DNA of 64,000 bases from Geosiphon pyriformis. Lineage: Eukaryota; Glomeromycota; Glomeromycetes; Archaeosporales; Geosiphonaceae. The notes below the pieces were generated by a model. The model ran no database searches. It worked only from the letters and a program-made list of their open reading frames with translations, and had not been told where the DNA came from. Of the stretch, positions 46,591-58,277 are shown in pieces. Each line of letters starts with the position of its first letter. The first letter of the stretch is position 1. The stretch is taken from assembly GCA_016748015.1 (NCBI GenBank), contig JAAOMT010000222.1:513008-577007 (forward strand). Direction: 5' to 3'. The position numbers and the translations under genes are program-made.

Positions 46591-47915
46591 TGTGAGTGAA
46601 AATGAATTTGGCAGAACAAACATAATCCAACATTAGATCAAGACTGAAAATATCATGCCAATCAAACAGAGAGCATATTGAATACCACTAGCAAGCCATA
46701 AAATTATCTGACAAGAGATTAATTGGATGTTAGACAATAGGTTAATTCAATCATCAATAAGCCCATAGTCATCACCAGTGGTATTAGTCCATAAAAAAAA
46801 TAGAAAAATCCACTTTTGTGTAGATTACTGAAAACTTAATAGAGTAACAAAAAGAGATAACTACCCAACTCCAAAGATCCAAGAACTTTTTGATGCTTTG
46901 GAGGAAAAAAATGATTCTTAATATTAGACTTAAACAGTAGTTACTGACAAGTAACTATAAAACCAGAAAATAAAGAAAAAATGGCTTTTACAATTTAAAA
47001 AAAAAATTTAAAATTTGAGGTTATGCCATTTGGCTTGATAAACACTTTTGTCACATTTCAATAACTTATGGAAATTGTCTATACCAAATTGCTATAGAAA
47101 TCAGTAGTCATATATCTGGATAATACTAACATGTTTTTTAAGACATTTAATAATCATTTGCACTATCTTTAACAAGTATTTGAAAGACTAAGAAGAGCTG
47201 AATTAAAATTAAATGCAACTAAGTGTTTTTTTAGGAAAACTGAACTCAAGTTTTTGGAACATATTATGAGCAAAGACAGAATTAAAACAGATCCAAACAA
47301 AATTAAGATAATTAAAAACTTTTCAGTACTTATTAACTTGACCAAATTATGAGCATTCTTAGGATTTGTGGGATACTACTACCATTTTATCAAAGATTTT
47401 TCCAAAATAGCACAGCTATTATACTAGCTCTAAACAAAAAACACCAAATATAAATGAATAAAAAACCAGCAGAAAGCTTTTGATACACTAAGAAGAAAGC
47501 TTATTCAAGCTTCAGTACTGATCTATCTAGATTATAACAAACCATTCATTATTACAATTGATGCATTAGGTCAAGCATTAGGAGCAGTACTATCTCAAAA
47601 AAGACCAGATGGAAGAGAACACCCAGTAGCATATGCTAGTTACAGCTTAAGTCCAGCTAAAAAAAACTATAAAACACCAGCATTGGAACATTTAGCAATC
47701 TATTGGGCAGTCATAAAGTAGAAAAAATACTTAAGCCAAAAATTTGACATATATACTGACCATAAAGGATTGACTTCAATTCAGAAGTAAGAATTCAAAG
47801 ATAATTGCTATACTAGATAAAAAATAGAACTTTCATCATTTAATTATACAGTACATTACAAAAAAGAAAAAAAAATGGAAATACCAACAGCTTGTCATGA
47901 ATAAAACAAATCTAA
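46591..47915 (+). pseudogene. RT and RNase H of element D
   Basis: Blocks NEFGRTNIIQH, MPFGLINTFVTF, VIYLDNTNMFFKTF (YLDN), FLGFVGYYYHFIKDFSK and then RNase H FIITIDALGQALGAVLSQ, EHPVAYASYSLS, LEHLAIYWAVIK and YTDHKGLTS. TAG at 47719 is the shared Trp-codon stop. Stops and indels are dense. Confidence 0.8.
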
Positions 47916-47939
47916 AAACATTTCAACTTAAAAATATAA

Positions 47940-49328
47940 TAAAAAATAAATATACAAAAATATCAACAACTCCAATACTATATTAATACTCAGCAGTTCA
48001 AGAAAAAATTATTTCCAAAAAAATGAAGCCATATTAAACAACAATCCAAATATTTTATTACTCATCAAGATATAATTTATCAGAAAAACAGAAAGAATTC
48101 AGGTCAATTAACCAGAGTAATCATAAAACCAGAGAAAGAAACAATATTATTTAACATGCACTCTAATCTAACAGCAGGACATTTTTACAAAAAAGCAACC
48201 ATAGAAAGAATCAGAAAAAAATACTATTGGCCATTTATATATTCAGATATTATCAAATATGTTCAAAATTGTGATGCTTATTAGAAAAAAGAAGGAACAA
48301 GACCAAGTAAATTATTAAGACCAATTAAAGTGAGACAACCATTTGATTATATTGGAATTGACTTAGTCAAACTATTAATAATTACCAGCAAAGGTAACAG
48401 ATATATTACAGTAATTATGGATTATCTTACTAAATGGCCAGAAGCAAAAGCTATTTAAAGAGCAAATGCAGAATCCATTGCCAAATTTGTTCATTAAGAT
48501 TTGATCTGTCAACACGAATGTTCAAAAAAACTATTATTAGATCAAAGAACTCATTTTGTGAATAGAACATTGGCAAAATTAAGTCAAAGATTTGGGATAA
48601 AAAGACTATTATTATTACCATATTATTCACAAACAAATAGATTAGTTGAAAGATTCAACAGAACATTGTGTAAAGCAATAACCAAGATCAGCCAAGAAAA
48701 CCAGAACAAATAAAATTTGTTTATATCATTAATATTATTTGTTTATTGGACAATAAAGCAAGAGACTACACAAGCAATACTATTTGAATTAGTATATGAT
48801 AAAACAGCAACATTACCAGTTGAGATAGAAGTTAACATATATCCAACAGAACCAATAACTGAAAACAATTTTTAGGAAACATTGCTAAGAACAACATATG
48901 ACTTAATGAAAATTCTAGAAAACAAATGACAAAAAACAGTTAATAATATTCAAAAGTCACAAGAAAAACAAAGAGAAAAACATGATAACCAACTACCAGA
49001 TAAACCAGTTGAATTCAAGATTAGAGACAAAGTACTTTTACATCATATCAAAACAGAAAAACAATGGAGTAGAAAATTTGATTCCAAATAGAACGGACCA
49101 TTTTACATAGAAGAAATTCTAGGAAATAGAGCTTATAAATTAAGATTGAACAACAAAATCTTAACCAAAGTAGCATATGGTAATCAACTAAAATCATATT
49201 ATCATATAAAATCATCATTTACCAGTAATATTCCACAATTAAGAGTGCAGAAAATACTAGTTCAACCAGATGAAATTCCACAAAATCTAGAACTAATTAT
49301 CATTATTAAAACAAACACATCAAATTAA
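47940..49328 (+). pseudogene. Integrase of element D
   Basis: The HHCC part (AGHFYKKATIERI, NCDAY with the last Cys changed), GIDLVKLL, DYLTKWPEAKAI with Trp kept, LDQRTHFVN and RLVERFNR show the DDE core. The frame stops at TAA 49326-49328, at the position corresponding to the stops of elements 1 and 2. Confidence 0.8.
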
Positions 49329-49352
49329 TTGACTAAAGAAATATATAAAGAC

Positions 49353-50011
49353 ATGGTAAATATGACAAAAGATATTAGAAAATGGAAATTACTGATGATA
49401 TTTATTTACTAGCACAACAATTTTTTCAACTGATTCAACAATAAGAGATGGAAATTACAATTAATCAACAAACTATTAGATACAAAGACACCAAAAAAGG
49501 ACCACAAGATAAAGTACAAAAAAAAACAGAAAATACTATTAACAAAATAATCACAAAAGTAAAATTGACAATAAAAGCACAACCAAAAGTTACTCAATAT
49601 CAAGAGTTAACAATAGAAACATGAAATTGGTAGACACAACAATTTCCAAAAAACTTTTGTTATTTTCATTTAAAACAACATTTAAATATTCAGAACTTAT
49701 ATATAGATAAAACAAAACAACTATTCAACATAACAATATTACAACAACTTAAACAATTTGTGAAAAAAAACAATCTAATCACATAGACACAAGCTATCTA
49801 TTGATTACAAGTTAGATTTTAAGACCAACCAGAAATTTTACTTAATCCAGCAATAAACTCTATTATTGTTAACCAAATGGAAAAAATAACCAATGCCCAA
49901 TTTGAAAAATTACAGAACAAGATAACACAAGTAATTCTCAAGAAAAAAATTCAAGAAATACTCAAAAACAGAGCATTAGAGTTAGAAGATCTTGATAAAG
50001 CTCAATATTAA
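49353..50011 (+). pseudogene. ORF3 of element D
   Basis: ATG 49353 lies in the same ATATATAAAGACATGGTA context, 24 bases after the pol stop as in element 1. Stops and at least one indel are present. It ends MEKITNAQFEKLQNKIT ... DLDKAQY-stop at the tract AAAAAGGAGGAAATAA. Confidence 0.62.
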
Positions 50012-50025
50012 AAAGGAGGAAATAA

Positions 50026-50886
50026 TGTTACTCATAGAATATAAGAAGAATATTAGTATATAAAATTAGCTAATCAGAGATAAATGTAGTAAATGTGGAA
50101 TTCCAGGATTTCTCCCAAAAAAATTGCAGAATTTCAGGAATTTTAGGATTCTTATATAAGGAATTGTAGAATTTCAGGATTTCAGAATTTCTCTCAAAGA
50201 AATTGCAGGATTCCTGGTATGAAAAATTGAAGAATTGAGAAATCTCAATTATATATATATAGAGGTAGTATTAAAAGTAGAAAAGAGAGATCTCTTAATT
50301 TAAATTTAATCTAAACAACCTTTTATATTACAAATATTAATAAATAATTATTTATTATCTCAAATTTACTCTTTACTATCAATTCTTTATGTTGATAGTA
50401 AATAATACTTAACCACACTAGAACAATAGCTCTTAATTATGGCTATTGATGGGATACTAACATTTATTGCCTTGGCTTATTTTTTTCTTTTCTTTTATTT
50501 TCTTTTCTGTGTTATTTTGTTATTCTTGTTGTTAACTAATTAATTAAAAAGTAAAGCACTAAGTTATTGATGTTAAGAATAGCCTGGTAAAAAACCCCAA
50601 AGGAAGGGTATAAAGTTTGATAATTTAAGAATAACTTATTAGAAGGGCATTTCTGCCAGATTACTAGCCACCACACTAAGAAAAAAATTCAATGGAATTG
50701 TGATTTCAGAAGGCTACTGAGACATTATTGAATCTCTGTCCATTATACAAAAAATTCCAATTTAAATCTTCAGATTTTAGAGACCTTCAGATATAAACAA
50801 TCTTCAAAATAACATTAGTATATTAATTAAACACCAAGTTATGGATTTGTTATTTGATTTAAGACTCTAAATAATTACTTGTAACA
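50026..50886 (+). repeat. 3' LTR of element D
   Basis: TGTTACTC to TAACA, 861 bp. CCAAT is mutated to GCTAATCAG and a TATATATAG box is kept. It differs from 41039-41890 at many positions and in the number of U3 repeat units. Confidence 0.85.
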
Positions 50887-51340
50887 TTGCCACTTTTGTA
50901 AATTTTTGGAGTGCTCTGTCTCTGTAAATTTATAACTTCACAAGAAGCACCAAATGTTATGAGTAAACTTGGTGGAGTAGAGAAATGGTAACATTTGGTG
51001 TTTTCAATTATTGGTAATACATGTTATGTGTAATTTCGGTGGCTTAATCTTGATTATCAGTCTCTGAAGATCTTATTTTACTGGTTGTGAATTTACTTAT
51101 TGAGTTTTTTGGTTATAAAACACAGAGTTTTGGTTCTCACTAATTACAACTTCTTATAAAGATAAGCTTTCTTCTTTGAGCTAACAAGTATAGTTATTAG
51201 AGTTCAGCATTGTTTTTTTGCTCTTTTGGTAAGCTATCAAGATAATGTTAATATCCAAAAACCTAAGGAGAGCTTCTCTCTTTTACCAGGCTATCACAAA
51301 GTTTATTTCTAGACAGTCAATTTTCCTATACTGCCATTTC

Positions 51341-51422
51341 ACAAAAGAATAAATAAAAAAAATAAAAAAAAATAAAAATAAAAAAAAATAAAAGAAAGAA
51401 AGAAAGAAAGAAAGAAAGAAAA
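51341..51422 (+). repeat. A-rich microsatellite with (AAAG)n
   Basis: An AAAATAAA-rich run passes into about seven AAAG units at 51393-51421. It lies within the pyrimidine/purine-rich part of the reverse family-A LTR. Confidence 0.85.
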
Positions 51423-51487
51423 GAATTAGTATCATTAATTGTCATGATCAAAAGTGATTGGTCCAAATTGTTAATAGTTCAAAGTAA

Positions 51488-52472
51488 TGTTACTCATAGA
51501 ATATAGAAAATATATTAACATATAAATTAGCCAATCAGAAAAAGACATAATAAATGTGGAATTCCAGAATTCCTCTTAAAGGAATTGCAAGATTCTAGGA
51601 ATTTTAGAATTCTTATATGAGGAATTGCAGGATTCCAGAATTTCAGAATTCTTCTCAAAGAAATTGCAGGATTCCAGAAATTTCAGGATTCTTGGTTAGA
51701 AAATTAAAGAATTCAAGGAATCTTATATAATATAAATTATATATATATAGCAAGAGTGTTAAAAGCAGAAAAAGCAATTCCTGGAGAATTCAATAAAGTT
51801 TTATTAATTTAGAACAATCCTCTTTCTTTTCTATTTATTAACTCTCATTTCAAGAATAGTTGCTATCAACCAAAATGGAATTATATAAATAAAAAATCTC
51901 TCCAATTCTTCAAATCCATGTTATTGTTGTTTGTTTGAAAATATAATTACTCTTCTATTTATCAACACTTTATGTTGATAAAATCTAACACTTATACACA
52001 CTGAAACAATAGCTCTTAATCATGGCTATTGATGAAATACTAACTTGCAATTGCTTTGGCTTATTTTTTATTTTTTATTTTTTATTTCTTTTATTTTTAT
52101 TTTTTTTCTTTTGTTGTTATTTACTAATTGAGTAAAAAATTAAGCACTGAAATACAGACATCATAGAGACTGGTAAAAAACCCATGAAACAAGGGTAAAA
52201 CACTCATAGATTTGAGGATAGCTTATCAGGAGGATTACCAGCCACTATGCTGAGAAAGAAATTTGATGAAACTGTGGTTTCAGGAAGCTACAGATAAAAC
52301 AATCAATTAAATCTCTGTCCATTATACAAAGAACCCAATCAAAACTTTCAGATAATAAATACCTTCAGATTCAATCAAAACCTTCAGATAAAATTATCTA
52401 CCAGAACATTCATTAAGCACCAAGTTATGAGTTTGTTATTTGCTTTGAGACCCCAAATAATCACTTATAACA
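51488..52472 (+). repeat. Solo LTR I (family B) inside the LTR of H
   Basis: TGTTACTC to TAACA, 985 bp, with CCAAT, U3 repeats, TATA-like and TGGTAA/TTACCA motifs of family B but no internal sequence. An extra stretch near 51780-51960 is not in the other LTRs. Flanks are GTAA and ACAA, possibly two decayed copies of GCAA. Confidence 0.8.
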
Positions 52473-53003
52473 ACAATTATGCTAAGAGCATCTGTTCTAA
52501 AATAAAAGTACAAAACAATAGTTAATTTACATAAAGCCTACAAAGTTTAAAAACATAAATTCATGATTTTGATTTCTCAATAATTAATTTATTTTAAAAG
52601 ACAAAGATAGAATAGAATAAATAATGAAAGGAATAAAAATATTTGATTCTTGTTTAATGAGTTGTATCTATCTTTTTTTTTTACCTTTTACAACTACTCA
52701 CTTTTATATATTCTTTTGGTTTTATAAGATTGCTTCTAATTGTTTTGTTATTGCTAACTATTGCTTTGCTATTTCTGTTATTGTTTTGTTTTTTACATTA
52801 TTACTAGTTATCTTATGTTATAACACATTATCTAGTGTTATTATGTATTATTATGTGTTATTCTATGTTGTAACACGTTATCTTGTGCTATCCTAAGTTA
52901 TAATGTGTTATTCAATATTATTGTGTATTATTCTGTGTTATGTCACATTCTGGTTATGTTTCTTCATAACTTTGGATTGGTTTTTCTACTTAGATAACAA
53001 TGG

Positions 53004-53459
53004 TATTTACCATTTAAGATAGAAACTTCGAGTTCAACATAATATCTTTTGAATTCTGCAATGCTCCTGCTATCTTTCAGCATATTATAGATGTTGTGTA
53101 CAAAAGAATTTTGTGGAAATCAGTTATAGTATATCTAGATAACACCAATGTTTTCTTGAAAACATTTAACAATCACTTGCTCCATCTTTAGCAAGTCTTT
53201 GAATGCCTTCATAGTGCTAGATTAAAACTCAATCCCAATAAATGCTTTTTTAGAAAGACTGAATTGAAATTCTTAGGAACATAATTAGCAAAAATGGAGT
53301 CAAACTTAACCTAGATAAGATCCAAAAAGTCAAAAATTTTCCAGCTCCAATCAACCTCAAAGAATTATAAAGATTTTTAGAATTGACAAAATACTATTAA
53401 CAATTTATCAAAGGATTCTCAACTATTATAAAACCACTTTATCAGTTGTTGTCCAAATA
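53004..53459 (+). pseudogene. RT part of element G
   Basis: Blocks DRNFEFN, FCNAPAIFQHIIDVVY, VIVYLDNTNVFLKTF (YLDN) and LKLNPNKCFFRKTELKFLG match element A. It is cut by the Tc1 element; LYQLLSK continues at 54754. Confidence 0.8.
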
Positions 53460-54751
53460 CAGTATAGGACAAAAAAAATTGGACAAAAAAATGCATCTTA
53501 CAAGATTTGATCTAATTTAACCAATTTTGGTTAGATTATGACAAAGTTAGTTGGAAATAAATGTGAAGGTAAGTGGCTATTAGCTTATATATTTTTTTTG
53601 TGCATTTTATTAATTTTTTTTTTAATTCTTGTGTGAAAATGGCAACATCCAAACAAGAAATGCAATGACAAACAGTATTGTATTTTTAGAACCAAGAAAT
53701 ACGAATTGCAGCAGAAATACAGAAGCAAACAAATATACCACATTCTACTATTTACAATATTCTTAAAAAACTCGTAAAAAACCAGGGTGGTGGAGCATGC
53801 AAGTGGAAATAGTTGGCCAAGAAAGATTAAAGAGGTTGCTTTATGAATATTACAATTGTACATCAAATGGGATTCCTCAATTTCAACAAGAACTTTGACA
53901 ACAAAGTTGTCAAAAATAAATGTAAAGGTATCCTATAGAACAATTGGGAGGCATTTAGTATTTCTTGGTTACAAAAAAGACCTTCTTTAGGCCATTCCAA
54001 TGCTTACTAATAAACATAAAAAGAGGCATTTGGAATGGACTTACCAATACTTAAATGACAATTGGGACCAAACTGTTTTTACAGATGAAACAGCCTTTTG
54101 TTTATTTTGGAACACACTAGAGCATTGGTATAGAGATTTACAGCCCACTCATGCCATTCCAAAAGATCGAACAAAAGTCTTTGCTTGAGGTGGTTTCTAT
54201 AAAGGAGGAAAGACAAGTTTATTTTGTTTTACTGGAATAATGGATAGTTATTTTTACATAGAAATTCTTCATACTCACCTGCCTAAAATTAGAAAAATGC
54301 TTGGACGTAGATAGCAGTTTTAGCAAGACAACAATCCAAAATACAAAAGCAAAGTTTCTCAAGCCTTTATAGCTGCCAATATTAATAATGTTCTTGACTG
54401 GTCTGCCAACTTATCCAACTTGAACCCTATTGAAAACTTGTAGACTATTGTCAAAAATAAGGTAGAAAAGCAAATGCCCAAAAATTGTGACTAGTTAATG
54501 CAGTTTATGGAAAAAGAATAGTGGATGATTTCTGGATCTACCTTTATCGGATTAGTAGGATTAATGAAATGGCATTGTGAGATGGTGATTGTGAATAAGA
54601 AGGAAAAAATATCATATTAATATTCTATTAATTTTTTTTAATAAAATAATGTGCTTTTTATTTTTCTAATGATATATTTTTTGTAAAATTTGGTCCATTA
54701 ATTAAAGCACAATAATTAGTTTTTTGTGTCCAATTTTTTTTGTTCCCACTG
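53460..54751 (+). mobile_element. Tc1/mariner DNA transposon inserted in element G
   Basis: It is 1,292 bp with inverted ends: left CAGTATAGGACAAAAAAAAT, right the reverse complement of CAGTGGGAACAAAAAAAATT. A TA stands on each side (53458-53459 and 54752-54753), the usual duplication. Removing it and one TA restores the pol frame of element G. Confidence 0.88.
53639..54620 (+). pseudogene. Tc1-family transposase, DD34E type, decayed
   Basis: It would cut and paste the element at TA sites. The N-terminal helix-turn-helix region (MATSKQEMQ, then QKQTNIPHSTIYNIL) is followed by a frameshift near 53790-53800. The catalytic part has Asp in VFTDETAF (54084-54086), Asp in QDNNPKYKS (54327-54329) and Glu in NPIENL (54432-54434), which gives D-34-E. 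The open stretch 54000-54188 is its best part. Stops at several Trp, Gln and Arg codons and the frameshift make it inactive. About 327 codons, near the usual length. Confidence 0.85.
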
Positions 54752-54753
54752 TA

Positions 54754-55955
54754 CATACAGTATTTATAGAAAAAAAACCAACAGAAATCATTTGACTATT
54801 TCAAACAGCAATTAATTACATCTCCAATCTTGATTTATCCAGATTTCACTAAATAGTTTATTGTTATAACAGACACTTTAAAAAATGCACTAGAAACAAT
54901 CTCATCACAAATAAGACTAGACAATAGAGAACATTCAATTGCCTATACCAGTTACAGCATTAGCCCAACAGAAAAAAATTACAGCACAACAGATCTGAAA
55001 TGTTTCGTCATTTATTAGGCCATACAAATATGGAGACATTATTTCAGTTTGTTCTTTGACTTATATACTAATTATAAAAGACTTGTTTAATTACTTAACA
55101 ATTCACAACTAAAGGAAAAATATGCAAAATAAAGTACTTATCTGCAATAATTCTCACTCAAAGTTTATTACAAGAAAAAATCCAAAAACACCAATGCTAA
55201 CAGTTTGTTAAGGATGCCACAAACCTAATCCCAGACCTATGGACACAACCAATTACTACTGACTACATTAGTACCTATTAATACTATGTTTCAAAGAGAT
55301 ATTATCTTAACAGGAACAGAGTACCATATGAAAACATGCATGGAATTATTTTATTTAAGACAACCAACTATATTAATAAGAACACTGAAATCACTTTACC
55401 TTACAATGAGTTATTAAAAACAATAAAAAGGAAACTATATTACATAATATGCATTCTGATCCAACTACAGAACACTTTAACAAAGATGCTATTCTTAAAA
55501 GAATCCTAAATTTATACTAATGGCCAACAATATACAAAAACATTTTTGAATACATGCTCAATTGTGACTTATGCCAGTGAAAAGAAAGAGCCAGAATAAT
55601 GGAACTACTTTGACTCATTCCAGTTGGAAATCCATTTAATAAAATTGAGATCAATTTGGTTGGTTCTCTCTCCATAACATCCAAAAAAAATTATTATATT
55701 GCTGTAATCATAGACTACTTAACAAAATAGCCAGAAACCAGAGCCATCAAAGTAGTAGATGCTAAAACAGTAGCTGAATTCATACACCAAGATCTGATTT
55801 GCAGACATGAATGCCTGAAAGAACTGCTATTCAATTAAGAAATACATTTTGTTAATAATATATTAATTAAATTAAGTCAATAGTTTGAAATAAAATGTTT
55901 TTTATCATTACTATATTACCTATAAATGAATAGACTGATAGAAAAATTTAACCAA
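54754..55955 (+). pseudogene. RNase H and integrase N-terminal part of element G
   Basis: RNase H: LITSPILIYPDFTK, TDTLKNALETISSQI, REHSIAYTSYSISPTEKNYS. Integrase: HSDPTTEHFNKDA, LNCDLCQ, INLVGSL, YLTK-stop-PETRAI (TAG at 55728, the same codon as 12587 and 24857), and LICRHECLKELL. It is cut by solo LTR J within the block matching RLVEKFNR. Confidence 0.78.
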
Positions 55956-56815
55956 TATTACTCATAGAATATAAAAAGTATATTAGCATATAAATTAACC
56001 AATTAAAAGTAGCCATAGTAAAGATGAAATTCCAGAATTCCTCTTAAAAGAATTGCAAGATTCCAGAAATTTTAGAATTCTTGTACAAGGAATTACAGAA
56101 TTCCAGAATTCCAGAATTCTTTTCAAAAAAATTTTGGGATTCTAATAATTCCAGGATTTCTGGTGTAAAAAATTGAGGAATTGAGGAATCTCAATTATGT
56201 ATATATAGCAGTAGTGCTAGAAATAGAAAAGACAGAATTCTTTAGTTAGAAATCTCTCAGTTTAGATTTAATCTAAGCGATCTTTCAACTTACAAATATT
56301 AATAAATAATTATTCTTTATTTCCAATCTACTCTCTACTATTAACATGAAGTGTTAATAGTAATTGATACTTAATCACACTAGAACAATAGCTCTTGATC
56401 ATGGCTATTAACAGAATACTAACTTGTAATTGCTTTTACTCATTTTTTTATCTTTTTTTATTTTCTTTTATTTCTTTTTGTTATTTCTTTGGTTTTACTA
56501 ATTGATTAAGGATTAAGCACTGAAGTACAGATGTTATAGAGACTGGTAAAAGACCTGTGAAACAAGAGTAAAACACTTATAGATTTGAGAATAGCTTACC
56601 AGAAAGATTACCAGCCACCACACTAAGAAAAAAATTCAACAGAATTGCAATTCCAGAAGACTACTAAAACAACATTTAAATCTCTGTCCATTATACAAAG
56701 AACTCAACCAAAATCTTCAGATAACAATACTTTTAGATCAATACCAACATATCAACCAAGCACCAAATTACAAGTTTGTTATTTGATTTAAGACTCCAAA
56801 TAAACATCTGTAACA
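55956..56815 (+). repeat. Solo LTR J (family B) in the integrase of element G
   Basis: TATTACTC to TAACA, 860 bp, with TATATATAG near 56200 and family-B U3 repeats. Left flank is CCAA, right flank TTGA. Both are transitions away from CCGA, the sequence suggested by the Asn-Arg-Thr block at this place in other integrases. Confidence 0.82.
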
Positions 56816-57477
56816 TTGAACACTATGTAAAGCACTAGCAAAAATAAGTTATAAAAACAAATAAGAATAAGACTTATTCATACTTTTTGTACTCTTTACA
56901 TATTGAATACTAAAACAAAATATGACTCAGTTCACACCATTCAAATTAGTCTATAAAAGAAAAGCCACTCTGTCTATTAAAAAAGAAATACAGTCATACC
57001 CAACAGAAACTATTACAAAAGAGAATTTTGAAGTGATTTTACACCATAAAACATACCAGCTTATAGAAATATTAGAAAATAATCATAAAACAGCAGCTAA
57101 CAACATTAGTAATGTTCAAAAACAACAAAAAAAAACATGATAATCACTTATCTGAACAACCAATAAAATTCAAGATTGGAAACCAAGTATTGTTACATTA
57201 TACAAAAGCTAAAAAACAGTGAAGTGAAAAGTTCAATTCAAAGTGGAATAATCTATTCTATGTACACAAAGTTTTAGACAATAGAGCTTACAAATTACAA
57301 TTAGAAGACAGAATTTTAAAGAAAGTAGCACATAGAAATCAGTTAAAAATTTATTATGTAAAACAAGAATCATTATTATCAATATCTCAATTAGGAACAC
57401 AAATTTTATTAATCAGACCAGAAGATATATCATGAGATTTGGAACCAATTATCATTATTGTACTATAGACAACATAC
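56816..57477 (+). pseudogene. Integrase C-terminal part of element G
   Basis: It continues TLCKALAKISYKNK, then FTPFKLVYKRKATLSIKK, ILENNHKTAANNI, and the GPY/F-like region near 57210-57300, ending in LEPIIII and a TAG near 57467. Confidence 0.75.
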
Positions 57478-58263
57478 AGCAAATTAAATTAAAAAATTCA
57501 AATATATATAACACCCAAGAAGCAACAAAAAATGATAGAACTTTTAACATAGACCTGTCAGATCAAATTTTACAACTCTTAAAACAACTATTTGATGCAA
57601 TTCAACAATCTTTTGCTCAAATAGAAGTAATAATTGATAGAAAAAAGATATGATATAAAGATAGAAGCAGAAAAGAGGAAGGCAAGAGTTTAATTAAAAC
57701 TAAATAATTCCATTCCTATCTAATGTCCAAGAGAAGAAATTGGAGAAAAAATTTCTCTCAAGTGGGACAGGAAAGAAAAAAAGTTTATAAAAGAAGATAT
57801 TTAGTCTCCAAGTTCGAAAAAATTAAAGAAGCTTTAGCTTATGGGATTGATCTTCCCAAAACAAAAAAATAGATATCAGACAATGCCCAAAAATAGAAAA
57901 AAAGACTTTCTTTAGCATATTGGTTCTACAAAATTGGTAAACAACTAGATTTAAAAACACCATATAAAAATCTCAGCCAAAAAACTTTTAACAAAGAATC
58001 AATACAACAAGTAGAAAAATTCATAAGAAAAAGCAACCTGATTCTATATTATAAAGCAATATACTGACTATATGCTACTTTCTAACATTGTCTAAATGTA
58101 TTGTTGTATAGATCTATAAAGACTATAACAGTTAACAACATAGGATAAATAACCAATCAACAGTTCAAAGACCTATGAAGAACAATAATCAACAACCATC
58201 AAACATTATATGAACAAAGCCATAGTAACAGATACATATGATTTCACAGAAGCTCAATTCTAA
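57478..58263 (+). pseudogene. ORF3 of element G (family A)
   Basis: Downstream of integrase, after a conserved TATATATAA, it reads NDRTFNIDLSDQILQLLKQL, FEKIKEALAYGIDLPKTKK, RLSLAYWFYKIGKQLDL and VEKFIRKSNLILYYKA, and ends AQF-stop at the purine tract. The same blocks occur in element A. It is longer than the family-B ORF3 (about 250 codons) and contains a WFYKIGKQL block that family B lacks. Several stops; function unknown. Confidence 0.6.
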
Positions 58264-58277
58264 AAAGAAAAAAATAA

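Larger units (their letters stand above)
41039..50886 (+). mobile_element. Element D: old family-B Gypsy retrotransposon, possibly chimeric
   Basis: LTRs are 41039-41890 and 50026-50886 with the full family-B domain order between them, split over all three frames by many indels and stops. The two LTRs differ far more than those of element 1. The flanks do not match: CTAT before, TTGC after; a LINE-like ORF1 on the left, a reverse family-A leader on the right. This suggests recombination between two copies rather than one simple insertion. Confidence 0.82.
50887..52999 (-). mobile_element. Remnant H: family-A LTR and leader, minus strand
   Basis: On the minus strand the LTR starts at 52999 and ends at 50955. 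It is followed by two bases, the primer site TGGTGC (50947-50952) and 60 bp of leader up to the gag start region (GTGGCAA), where it meets the 3' LTR of element D. The LTR is interrupted by solo LTR I. On the right it abuts the RT of element G at 53000. U3 repeats lie at 52795-52945. Confidence 0.75.

Noticed and set aside
51355-51425. CRISPR-like or other structured array
   Set aside because: It is a simple A-rich run and AAAG microsatellite. No spaced repeats of CRISPR type occur anywhere in the window.
53585-53866. 93-codon minus-strand frame
   Set aside because: It is antisense to the Tc1 transposase.
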